The position numbers were made by a program, and so were the translations under genes. The notes below the pieces were generated by a model. That model did not search any database, was not told where the DNA came from, and saw nothing but the letters and a program-made list of their open reading frames with translations. A stretch of 64,000 nucleotides of DNA. Origin: Ahaetulla prasina (taxonomy: Eukaryota > Chordata > Lepidosauria > Squamata > Colubridae). The number at the start of each line of letters is the position of its first letter. Position 1 is the stretch's first letter. Location of the stretch: positions 161,456,502 through 161,520,501 of the forward strand of contig NC_080541.1 in the NCBI RefSeq assembly GCF_028640845.1, in the 5' to 3' direction. Positions 22,929 to 36,527 of this stretch are shown here, one piece after another.

Positions 22929-24611
22929 GTAAGTAGCATGGTATGGTTGAAGCAAAGGGATGGTTTTGAAGCAAACTCAGTGGAGAGGAGGCTATCTCCA
23001 CTCATTTTGTGACAAGCTAATACAGGTTTTTCTAACATGCTTTTCTACTGTTTTAGATATAATGTTCATCAAATCAGTTTGGACAAAGAATCAATGCTTA
23101 TAAGCATTGCAATCTGTAGCAGTCAGTGAGGACCAGATTGTGGGCATATAGGATAAACATATTCCTGAAAACTGAAGGGCAGTATTCCTAAAACTCAAGT
23201 TGCCTGTATTAAGGCAAGAGACTTCAGCAGTGGGACATGAGGGTGGGGAGAAGGCATGGTCTCTATAGAAACAGACTTCTCCTGCGGTTTAATTGTCTTC
23301 CTCAAGCATTTGGTAAGAATCCCCTCAATTAGAAACTGGAATGTAGGAGGTCATTCTGATTCTAATTTGTTTGTGTGAATTGATTCCATTTCTCTTGTGG
23401 TTCTAAAAGTTTTCATTCTAAAGTAAAGAAAAATGTACAAATACATTGTAAAAATATGTGGTACTTGGTGCTCATTGTAAATTGGTTCTGGGAGGTGTGA
23501 TGAGTACCAAGAATGATGAGTACCAAACAATTTTTTCCTATGGGGAATAATATAGTGAGTCACAAGGCAACTGACATTGACAAGTTCTACCTTGTATGTT
23601 GAGTAACAGGACAAAATTTTCCTGTCAAAATGCATTGACTACCAAATTCAATGAGTTTCAAAGCAGTTGAGTACTAAGATACAACTATGTATAAATTGAA
23701 ATAGTCTCAAATTACCATATTTGTCAGAGTATAAGACATACTCCCCCCCCCCAAAAGTGGATGAAATTTTCGGTGCATCTTATACAGCGACGCAGTGGTG
23801 GCAAACAGGCTGCGCCAAACGGGCCACAGCGGTGGCGAATGGTCAACATAGAATGAGTGGTGGTGAATGGGCCATGCCAAACAGGCCGCAGCAAACAAGT
23901 CATGCCAAATGGGTTATGGTAAATGGGCCACGGCAGCAGCGAACGGGCCATGCCGAAGGGAACAGGTGGCAGTGGCAGTGGCAGTGAACAGGTCGTGTTG
24001 AACAGGCTGTCACCGTGGTGAATGGGCTGCACCAAACGGGTTATACTAGTGGCGAACGGGCTGTGCCGAATGGGCTGTGTTGCTGGCAAACGGGCTGCAG
24101 TCGCGGCAGCAAATGGGTGGTGCCGAACGGATCGCAGCAAATGGGCTACAGCGACCAGGCCAGATGAATACCAGATGGATGCTGGGAGGCTGAGGCAGAA
24201 TTTTTTTTCTTGTTTTCCTCCCCAAAAGAGGTAGGTGCATATTATAGTCTGGAGCGTCTTATACTCTGAAAAATATGGTAAATAATTTTAGTATCATTGC
24301 TAAATTAAGAATAAGTTTTATACTTAACACATTAATTGTGCTTATGAATTTATGATTAATGTTTTTTTTTACTTTAATTGAAGAGATTGCAAGTGGTTGA
24401 GAAAGGTTAATAGAGTATGTGTGTACACAATTTATTCTGAACCCTTCCTAATAGCCAGGGATGGGCTTCAAAATTTTTAGCAAGGGGTTCTCTGCCTGGG
24501 TGCTGGGTGGGCGTGGCCTAGTCAGCCTACTGTTCCGCGGCAAGTGGGGGGGGGCTTTTTGCCCTCCCTGGGCTCCGGAGGCTTTCCTCTGGAGCCTCCG
24601 GGAGGATGATG

Positions 24612-24686
<75 letters not shown>

Positions 24687-27600
24687 TCAGAGTTGGAAGG
24701 GACCTTGGAGGTCTTCTAGTCCAACCCTCTACCCAGCCAGGAAACCCTACACCATTTCAGACAAATGGCTATCCAACATTTTCTTAAAAATTTCCAGTGT
24801 TGGAAACTTCTGGAGGCAAGTTGTTCCACTGATTAATTGTTCTCACTGTCAGGAAATTTCTCCTTAGTTCTAGGTTGCTTCTGTCCTTGATTAGTTTCCA
24901 CCCATTGCTTCTTGTTCTACCCTCAGGTGCTTTGGAGAATAATTTGACTCCCTCTTCTTTGTGACAACCCCTGAGATATTGGAACACTGCTATCATGTGT
25001 CCCCTAGTCCTTCTTTTCATTAAACTAGGCATACCGAGTTCCTGCAACAGTTCTTCATATGTTTTAGCCTCCAGTCGCCTAATCATCTTTGTTGCTCTTC
25101 TCTGCACTCTTTCTAGAGTCTCAACTTCCTTTTTACATGAAAATGGCCCTCCGTTTCTGGCCTCCCCAAACTTTTGGGAGCCCATTTTTTGCCCTCCACT
25201 GCCTCTGTGCGTGCCCTGAACTTACCTGCATCCAAAATGGGCCATGTGGGGACTCCTGGAAGGGGTGGGGCAGGGTGGGCAGGGCCAGCCAGCAGTGGGA
25301 TTTGGGGGTTCTCTGAACTGCACAGAATCTTAGCTAGAGGTTCTCCCAAACCCCCGGCAGCCCACCCCTGGTGCAGAAGCAATCCAGGCAAAAGCGAAGC
25401 ATGAGTAACCAGAGCTCGCCTTTAAAGTCCTCGGCTTACGACTACAATTGAGCCCCCCCAAAGTGACTATTGTCCCATTTGATGACCTTTCTTGTCGAAG
25501 TTGTTAAGTGAATCACTGCAGTTATTAAGTGAGTAACATGGTTCTTAAGTGAATCCGGCTTCCCCATGGACTTTGCTTGCCAAGAGGTTGCAAAAGTGGA
25601 TCGAGTGACCCTCCCTCTCCACCCCTCCCGGAGATAACTGTCATAAATATGAGTCAGTTGACAAGTGTCTGAATTTTTGATCATGTCATGGGGATACTGC
25701 AATGGTCATAAATGTCAAAAAAACCCAGCCCCATGTCACTTTTGTCAGTGCCGTTGTAAATGTTGAACGGTCACTAAATGAACTGTTGTAAGTCAAGGAC
25801 TGACTGCACAAAGCGCTCTTTTGTAGCAATGCTAAATGTGTTGTTCCAGGTGGGATGGCCAACAAGTATTAGAATGCCCAGTTCACATGTTCACTTAAAA
25901 TGGCCAGGCACTGCTGAATAATTGAACTTGTCATGTCATTGAACTTTGTTTAGTCGCAGTGGGGCTAATCATCTTAGAAGAGATATTCTACCAGCAGGTT
26001 CTGACAGGTTCTGGAGAAATGGCAGAGGAAATTTTGAGCAGTTCGGAGAACCGGTAGCGGAAATTTTGAGCAGTTCGGAGAACCGGCAAATACCACCTCT
26101 GGCTGACCCCAGAGTGGGGCGGGAATGGAGATTTTGCAATATCCTTCCCCCAGGAGTGGGGAGGGAATGGGATTTTGCAGTATCCTTTCCCTGGAGTGAG
26201 GTGGGAATCAGTGGTGGGATTGAGGTAATTTAACAATCTGGCTAATGATTTCTTCCAACAACCAGTTTGCCAAACTGCTCAGAAAGTTAACAACCGGTTC
26301 TCCTGAAGTGGTGCTAACTGGCTGAATCCCACCACTGCTAATAGCCATGCTAGAAAAGGGAAGGAAAGAAATGGAATTGGCTAGTCTCAAATTCACCTAA
26401 TATTAAACCATAATGAATAAGACCTCTGTCTCCATATTGGGCTTTTCATCAATTATTTATTCTTTCAAAAACAATAAAAGTTTCTGCAGAAAAATGGTTC
26501 TTGGTCCTACCATCATCTATTGAGCATCTATTCTGTCCTACCTTAATAGATTCTAGTGGCTAAAAAAAGGTGGAAAATATAATGGGAAAATACAAATTCT
26601 AAATGGAAAATATCGTGGCACTGAATTCATGTAAAATATATGTATGGATGTGTTTGTCGATGCACATAAACACACTAATTTAGAGATAGAGGTAGAAGTA
26701 TCTAAATCAGTCAGGATACCCTTTCCTACCTTGGTCTTCTATATGAACACTAATTTATCCAGAGTTCACCCTGTGATATGCTCAAGTAAGAAAGGATATT
26801 TTTTAAAATTTAATTTACTTACATAACAGCTGGGTATAATAGATTGATATTTTCGCATTTCATGATGTTATTACCAAATTATAGCAATTAGCCATCAATT
26901 GAATTCATGAACATGTGTATTCACAAAAGCACAGATGCACAATGCCAAAAAGCTGTGGAACACAAGCTATCTACCATAATTCTACTTTTTCCTTTTTCCT
27001 TACGATATACAATTGTATAAAACCATACTATAGTAATACGAGATGTTAGGTATAACAATCTAAATTTCCATTTGCCCATGTTTGGCTATATTATAAAATG
27101 ATTAGGGCACCCATAGAAACGCCCTTAACCACCTCAGTCTTGAACCATTCAAAACATGGAATTCAGATAACATGTTACTTTAGATAATGGAGGTTAAGAT
27201 TTAAAAACGTAATAGTTTAAAATAGCTGTCACTATACAGAATCCAGTTTTCACAGGTGAGACAATTCCTGTTGTGCCTCGCCCGTCCCCCTCTCCTCAGC
27301 CGGGCCCCTCCCATCTCCTATTATCTGAGCCAGAGACCGATAGTGAAGAAAAATGGCCTGGCATGCCTCCAGCCCCCAGCCCTGGCACCATGCCCGGACA
27401 GACTAAGCAAATAAACCTCCCCCCTACACCGTGTGAGCAAGAAGCCAGCCACGAGCTAGAATTACCGGCAGCTGAGCAGGAGGACAAAACATGGACAGAT
27501 CCCCGCTTCCGGAGAATGGAGAGGCGACATCAGCAAAAGGAAGGGAGGGACAGGCCTGGATAAGTGCTGAGTCATGGAGCCACATCCCACGGCCTATATA

Positions 27601-28832
27601 AAGGATCTGCTTTTTGGCATTCCTTGAGTCAGGCAAAGTCTCATCTGGTTGCTGAAGTCACACCTTGGATTCCTGCCTGCCCTGAGAACTCTGACAGGAA
27701 TTTGGCAAAGCTGCAGAGGTTTCGTGGCCACGCTTGATACAGATTTCCCAGACCTGTCCGTCAGAGGAGGAGTGGGACACGACAATTCCTCTACAAGGAT
27801 ATCCAGTAAGGATGACAAACTAAAGAAAAAACCTGAATGTGTGAACCTTTCCACCATTTGGGTTCACACATAGTTCTAAGCCACATTTTGTTCAACTGTA
27901 GATTGTTCAACAAATCACAGTTGTTGCATTCATATATAATCTTATACTATCTGGATTAATTCAGCTTGTCAACCAAAACTAAGCACCTCATATCTTAACT
28001 TTTACCATAGGATACTGTTTACTATAAAGACCTATAGCACACTTTACTAATCAGGTGTCCTTAAAATGTACTGAACCATAGTTTCATATTTGTCACCTCG
28101 TATTCACAGTTATAGTCCAATAACACCTGGCTTGGTTAAGAAATGCTAAATTATAATATTGTTTTAAGAAAGTAAACAGTATATGTGTCAAATTTTAAGC
28201 GGCAAATTAATTTGAATCAACCTTCTAATCTGTATATTCATCTATATACTGCATACTCATCTATTTATCACCAGGAGCCTCACAAAAGAACAAAATGTAT
28301 ATAAGAAGTTACCATCAACTTCAGCATCTGGGAGACGATTGAGCTTCGCTAGTACCATGCAAGGCAGTAAAATCGGTTCAATGGGTCGCAGGAGTATCGT
28401 GATCACTTCAGAACCAAAAATGGAAAAAGGTGCTTTACCAAGCAGCAAACCTCTTGTTCAGGTAATCAGGCACTATATGAATCATAAATGTAGATCTAAT
28501 TAACAGTTAAATCTAAGATAAGGGCCTATTAAAGATGCAAAAATGTTAGAAATATATTGGTTCATCACACAAATCAGCCAGATGTTCAGACTGAATATGG
28601 CATTTTTATCCAGCTGTCGAATCTTTCCGAGAACTTGGGCCAGGGAGATGCTGATGTTTGATGGTGTTAGAGGTAATGTTGCAGGATGTAAGCTGTTCTG
28701 AGCCTTTTGCAATTGGCTAATGGTGAATTTGTCAGTGCCTATGGTGTTCAGGTGATACTGCAGTTGTTTTATGATTGCATCCAAGGTGACAGTATTATTC
28801 GTACTACCTTTGCTTGCTTTTGCCACAAAATC

Positions 28833-28905
<73 letters not shown>

Positions 28906-31900
28906 TACTTTATTCATGAAACATGAAACTCAATCAACTGAACATTCAAAAATGCATCACAAATACAATTGACTGGTGCTAATGGTTTATATGGGTTGCT
29001 GCCAGCATCCTAGGTATCAACCAAGTACCTTCTTAAGATGTACTTAAGATGTACTTAAGATGTTCCGAGTAGCACAGTTTTTTGCAGGTCTCCTGGAAGC
29101 TGCAATTTCTTGATGTATTTTATAAAATTTTTGGACATGGTACCAAGTGCCCTGATGACAAGGGGTAGTATTAATATTTTTAATATTATTATTATTTCAG
29201 ATAACATATATATTAAAATTATTCTTCTTAAATAGTTCTATGTGAGAAACATGAGTGTTATTTTCTCTTGGTATCATTTCATCAAATTAAATGATAATTT
29301 ATTTTAAATAATAATGCTAATTCAAGATAGTAACATTTTGCTGCATGATGTAACAAGTAAATGTGTCTGCATATTTGTGTCTCTTGAAATGAGCTATATT
29401 TTCTAACCATTAACGAAAGATCATTTGAACAAACAGTAAGAATTCAAGTAATGGGCAAAAATTTTAAAATGGAATTATGATTGAAAAAAGAATATTTAAA
29501 TCTATTGTAAAAATGAATTTAATGTATGAATTACATCTATTTCTAAAAAAAATTAAAAGATTATTTCCTGCTCATTTTATACAACTGGATATGTGGTTTT
29601 AATATTGAGGCTGGAAACAACAGAACATCTTGCATAAAATATTCGATCAAACCCAATATCTGAATTGCTTAGTTATCTTCTAAGCTGCAGATATAGTACA
29701 TATTTTTAGTTTTAATTAAAAGTTAATTCTTGTATTGACATAAGTCTGCCATTTAATTATGAGAGTTTATATATGGTACAACATCCACTGTAGACCCATT
29801 GAGAACTACTGTAAAATTTTGTATCTTTTTTCACCAAGTATATTTTGTTTATCATCTAAAAAAATGTCATCCGTCTATTAATTATCTGTTTACAATTACT
29901 TTACAATCTGTTTTAGAATCTTTCCAGTTAGCAACTGACTGCTCTGCAATTCTCTGTATCCTCCTTCCATCCTATTTAAACAAAAGAGACATTTGTCCTC
30001 TTCCATTTATGTAATAATTAGCGCTGTATTACATTAAACTAATTACATAATGTAGAGAATAGCTAAATGTCCAGCCAGGCTATCAGCAATTTAAAAAATA
30101 TTTTTAATGGATTTGGCTCTGAAATTTTGAATATATTCAGAACGAATAGGTGTCCCCTGACCACACATCAAGCAGGGCTTATTTCTTCAAACTATTCTTC
30201 ATAACTGGCTTGTAGAACACAGGAAAAGGCTCAGTCAAAATGAAAAGCTTGGTAGTTCTCCCTTTTCTTTGTAAGTCTCTTAGCCTTGCCCTCTTTACTG
30301 AGCAACTGGTAAATAGTATATTTTGAGTACATATGAAAGTTTATGTTGTTCTTAGTATCCTGTACTAACTTTTATTTATGTATTCAATTTATATGGTCAC
30401 CCATCAAAAACATAAGAATCTCCATTTTTTGTGACACAGGCTGTTTTTCAATTAGTGATTTAAAGCATCTTCCAATGTCATCCAGTCTTTATTGAGGTGA
30501 TATTAAACCAGTTCCCATTACATTAACAGTGAAACAATGATGGTTTCATGACTCCAGAAGAAATTACAAATTATTAATCTTCCCATTTTAGTGATTCTGC
30601 TGTTTTTTTGGTTTGTTTATTTTTCCTGGGGCTTGTCCCAAAGGTGCTTTTTTCAAGAGGCAACTGAACTTTCTGGTTTTTCTTTGAAGACGTTTTGCTT
30701 CTCATCCAAGCTGAAGTTTCGCTTCTTCATTCAGCTGAAGAAGCTTCTTGGATGAGAAGCGAAACGTCTTCAAAGAAAAACCAGAAAGTCCAGTTGCCTC
30801 TTGAAAAAATCATCTTTGTGGACAATCAAGACCTGGATGACTGAGAATTTCCATTCCTCGGGCTTGTTCTGTTGCTCAAAAACGTATATATCATGCTTAC
30901 CTTTCAAAATCCATATTTTCATTAAGTCTTATAAACAGTCTAGTTATTTGGAAGTAAAATACTTAAACTTTTTTTCTCTGTTCTTCTGAAGTCCATTTTC
31001 TTTCTATTTTTCTATTATCCCCCTGGTCGGCCCTCTTGAGCTCCATTTTCACTGGGAGAGGGTTGCCGGAGGCCGTCTCAGCCGAAAACAGAGCTCAGAA
31101 GCCTGTTTTCATTGGCAGAGCACTCAAGCCACGACAGGCATCCCGACATGAGTGATGTTGAGCTGGCCAGGCCCACCCTGGCCACCCCTCCCCCACCCGA
31201 GGTCCAACACAACCCTGATGCGGCCCTCAATGAAATCGAGTTTGACACCCATGCTCTAGCTATTCCATATTGTTAACTGTAAGTCCTCCTGCTCTTGTAT
31301 TTTATAAAGTTTCTTGCACATTGATAATGCTATGTAAACAAATATATAATCTGGAATGAAGATTTTTTGCATACAAATGTTTCTAGGTTCAGGGCCATTT
31401 AAAAAGATGTAATAGAAATGATAGGAAATAGCTGGGTTAAATACTAAATATGTGCTTGTAGCTATCGGTAAGTTAGTTAGAAGAATCATTCACCTTGATG
31501 TACTTCATCTGTTTACAAATGTCCACAATGAATAAGTGGAATGCAGAATCGGGCATTTTAGTTGGTCCCTTTTTCACACATTGGCTGAACAATTTATTCA
31601 TTTTATAAATCAAACAATTACCTAAAATTAATTAAAAAGTAATTAAAACATAATAAGAATCTTAATTGTTTTGTGAATTTTTCAGCCATAATGTTATATA
31701 GTTTCCATGCTATTTTAATGCAATCTAACCCTAATATTCTAATATACCTTTAAAAGTACCCAGAAAGATTTAATGAAGAAAAGCAGCATATCTGAGCTAA
31801 TAGGAGACACCCACTCTTTGAAGAAAAGATCTCAATATTTTATAATCAAATTAATGGAAAAAGCCATTATTTTAAATATTGTTAAAATAAAATATTCAAG

Positions 31901-34900
31901 CATTTTCTTTCATTCACAGTTATGCTTTTATACAACTATGTATTTGACTATTTCTTTGCTTATTTATGATGGCTTAGAAAATTGTTTTACAAAATGCCAT
32001 CAGAACAATTTGGATTACAAGTAGACAACTCTAGAATAAAAAGGCCTTCACATTAATAGCTTATCCAATCAATCAAAGCCAATTTTTAAAAAGCTCTCCT
32101 TTTTTCCTAATATCTGCTTAAACCTGATGATTTCTTAAAAATCAGAAAAAAGAAATTTTATGTTCATACATAATAAAGTGGTCCTGTGAAACAAATGCTA
32201 TAATTTGAAATCTGGAAGCATGTGCTATTATAATCAATATGTGCCTTGTTTTCCTTTTCTCTAAATTTATGCATAGAATATCAGCTCAAAGCTGCAGTCT
32301 TGAAGTAAGTCATATTATCTTCTTAGTGGCAACAATTGTAAGTCTATTGGTTTCTAGACTGGGGCTGAGGGAAGAATAGAGCTCTTTTACTGTACTTTTG
32401 TTATTTATTACATCTACAGGTTTTTGATGATCAGGGAAAAGATGTGACACCTCGTCCACTTTATCATCCAGAATTGAATGTCGCACACAGACAAAGCAAA
32501 ATTTTATCAGTACATGATTTTGCTGGGGTGACTCAACCTGATTTCTTGTCTTCTTTATCAATGCAACAAACATCTGTAGCTAGTATTAGTTTAGCTGGTC
32601 CATTTTCCAGGTATGATATGACAACACATAAAATCACCCATACTGATTTCCTCTAATGCAGGGGTGTTAAACTCGCATTTTCATGGCAGTGTCACGTGAC
32701 ATATTGTGATTTCCACCCCCTTCACTAAACCAGGTGTGGGCGTGGCCAACACATGACACATCTATCCCGCAGGCCGCAGGTTTGATAGCCCTGCTCTAAT
32801 GTGACATCTACATAAAGGTCTTAAATACTGTTGTTTATCACATGATTTATCCCAATTGATCTTATAACCAGAATACTTTCCAATATACTGTATTATCTGT
32901 ATAAAATTAGGCAGAGAACTAAAATATCGATTTACAATTTAAATTTTCATAGTGTGCCAAAGTAACAACAATAATATCTGAAGATTGCCTAACAATAGTA
33001 GCTAAAGGTTCAAGAATTAAGTCAAAAAGCAAGGGTAAAAGTGGGCAGCTTTGCTGAATACCATACTGTAACAAAGGATTTGCTATTTGTTCTAAGTTTC
33101 ACAAATAACAAATGTTAATTGAATTAACAACAAAAAAAACCAGAGAAATATAATTTTATTAAAATATTGGAAAGCTTGGACCTGCCAGTAAAGATGATGT
33201 TTCCTCCTTGACAAGATACTGAAAAGTTTCTCCATCTGCTGTAGATTAACTCCAGAGTTAATAGCTCCTGAAGTTCAAACTGGCTAACTCTTAAACTACA
33301 TTTCCTAAAGTAAGCCAGCTTTACCTGCTATAAATAAAGTAATTGAAGCATTTAAAAAAAAATTATTAAAATGAGAAATAGTTTATAAGATCTGGTTTGT
33401 AACTGTTCAGACATAGTTGGTTGAAAACATAAACAGGTGGGATTTTTCTTATGTATATTGTGGTGGGAAGAAGACATATGAATTGGAGCTTACCTTAGTT
33501 CATTCTTATTGAACTCTAGCCCATAGACTTCATCAAGTGAAGAATTAATTGCTGCGTCCTACAAAAATACACAAGAGAGAAATGAACTGCATTCTATTAC
33601 AAGGCAGTTTAATTTATTGATTAATTCTTTTTTCATGTATCATTCTTCTTGTCCTTGTGGCAGGGATTTAGCTAATTTGGAAACATAACTTAATCAGAAA
33701 TCATATTATGTGAACTAGACTAGAACTATTTCGTGAACTATTTCATGAAGAATGGAGCATACTAATTTCAAATCAATGTCTCCTCAGTTCTTATGTATTT
33801 GCCTTTTCTATAACAAAGTCAGTTCTATAACAAAGTTTTTTGTAACAAAGTCATTTATATTACATGTAAATGTTTTGTCCTCTAGTAGATAATATTATAA
33901 GCAACTGAAAACTAAGCTATCAGTAGTTCTGTGAATATTTTTTTGTTGATATGTAATATTCCTTCTTTGTCATTTGCTATTTCTTTTCCATTATAAAATG
34001 TTCTATTGAAACTACAGAACCTATGGGAGTGGCAGTGTTACAAAATCAACTGCTTCTACTGAATCAATGGCAGAAGAGATTGTAGAGCCCGGATTTAGAC
34101 GAGACACAATTTCTAGTTTTACAGGTAAAAATCTACATAAAAACAAATATTTGAATAATCATTTTTCCTTCTCTTTCTACATCATTAATATACATTGCTG
34201 GCCTGTACCAGACTCATGGCAGCTTGCACTACAACATGAGTTATACAATATATATAAAAAGATGGGAGAAATATCTAATAACGATGATGATAATGATAAT
34301 AATAATAATAATATACAGTATAATAAAATAATTATACCATGTTTCCCTGAAAATAAGTCCTCCCCCAAAAATATTTAAGCACATGCACAGCCGGTCCCCG
34401 CCATTTCCTCTCGTTAGGGTTAGGGAGACAGAGCTGGAAATCAGTAAGTTGGCAAGAGGATTCCTGTCTTGTTCCATGCACCCCAAAATAATAAGACCTC
34501 CCCGAAAATAAGGTCAAGCGCTTATTTTGGGGTTCAAAAAATATAAGACAGGGTCTTATTTTTGGAGAAACACAGTAGTACAAAAATATTTTGATGTTTA
34601 ATAAAATCATAGGCAATAATACCAGTAAATAACTAGTCCAGTTATTGTCTTGGTGATTAGCCTAATCTAGTTTGGTAGCACCCATAGCATAAAGCTAGGA
34701 ACTGATAGTATGCAGTATTGACCTAAAACGGTCAATACTGTATACCATCAGTTCCTAGCTTTATGCTATGGGTGCTACCAAACTCCATCTTCTCTGGATG
34801 TCTCCCTCGTAACATGTTCTTTAAAAAGATATAATGTCTTGACTAGTTTTAAGTATTACTTGCCCTTACCCCAGTTTATTGAATAGAATTATACTTACTA

Positions 34901-36472
34901 CATCAAAGCCTTATTTTACCAAATGTTCCTGAAGCAACATCAAGAGCAGAGGAGCATAGTGTATGTTGATTTTAGATATTCACCCTCTCTAGCATATCTA
35001 TATGCCAGTGAAGTCGCTACACCAGAGCTGTCAAACTCCCTGCCCGCAGGCTGGATGCATCACGTGCTGTCCAGGCCCACACACAGTTTAGCAAAGGGGA
35101 AAACATTCCCAATACGTCACGTGATGCCGCTGTGACAATATGAGTATGACAGTCCTGCTCTACACCTTAGAAGAAAAGCCTATTCATATAAAAGAAAAAA
35201 TGTTTATGTTCATTATGTTCAATAACCTGCATATGACCTATACATGCTGTTCTAAATGCAAAGTATAAATTAATTTTCTTTCATGGTAGATGTCCAGGTT
35301 AGAAGAGAGGAGATGTTAGAACAACTGACAAAGCACGATTTAGAAAAGGTCGTGGATATATTACTGACTGAGACAGAAACAATTTGGTTATTTAACATGC
35401 CAACTGATATGATATCCTCAGAAGCTGAAGAAGCCGAAGATGCCAGGTAAGCACAGTGCAATGGCTGTTGTGTACATAACCTTGCCTCTCGTTAGCAACT
35501 TTGCAATGAAATGTGACTTATAAATTTGAAATTTGTTCCTATGATGGTTTGCATTACAAATATAAGAAAATATATTTTTTCTGCGGTATCAAGAAAGAGC
35601 AATCTATGTTCATTCTAGGTTGAACTGCAATTCCCAATAGCTATAGACATGACAACCAGTACTGAAGAATTGTGGGAATTGTGGAACAAGATTTGAGAGC
35701 CACATATTGCCTTCTACTGTGTTTCCTAGCAACAAAGTATTTTACTGTTACACTGAGTTATAGTTTAGCATTATCTAAAGCAGCTTTTGTCTTGTGCATT
35801 CCCTGTTTCCTCTTGTACAGGTACTTGGAAAAGATAATCTCCTGTTTAACTGGTTACACTTTAGCTTTATATCCGAACCTGGTAAAATATCAAATCTAAT
35901 ATCCCTTTGAGTTTAGCTCAACTCCTGTTGACTATATGGATATAGATTCATAAAACTAGATGGGTTCATGTAAAGTTCAAGTTATGAAGAGTGTCTTATA
36001 TGAAACTGGATTATTTTAATAAGCCACAGTTAATTTAAAAATCCAATCTGAGTAATTTAACCATAAGTGAAAGTTTCTATCATGTCATGGCTGCACAGGA
36101 AGAAAAGAATGTACATACTGTAGTTTACTATTATATCTATTCTAGATTAATTTAAAAGTTATTTCATATTATGTTTTAGGACAGTATTTTCCAACTAATG
36201 CCCTTCAGATGTTTTGAATTACGATTCTAAACTCCTTCCTACAATCTCAAAAAGCTACTTTAAAAAGAAAAAAGTCATTAAATGTTAAGATATCCAATTA
36301 TAAGTCTTTTATATGTTTCATTAAATTAGCGATCACTGATAATGCATGAAGTATGTCTGAGATTTTAAAAAATGATCATGTTGCACAGCAGAATGAAGGG
36401 TCACATTTTCAAGGAGGGCATGTATGATTAAAGAGAACTTGAAGTATTTCAATAGCCATCCTCACTATTTAC

Positions 36473-36527
<55 letters not shown>

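Larger units (their letters stand above)
24456..25371. mobile_element. hAT-like element interrupted by a CR1 insertion
   Basis: Outer ends CCAGGGATGGGCTTC and GCAGCCCACCCCTGG are inverted repeats, and both flanks of the inserted CR1 belong to the same GGTTCTC-rich element. I see no clear 8-bp duplication. Confidence 0.55.

Noticed and set aside
23721..24240. Several overlapping frames of 60-140 codons on both strands
   Set aside because: They come from a tandem minisatellite inside a DNA transposon; the repeated motifs explain the open frames.
24610..24690. Poly-Asn protein frame
   Set aside because: It is only the translation of an (AAT)n microsatellite beside a CR1 tail.
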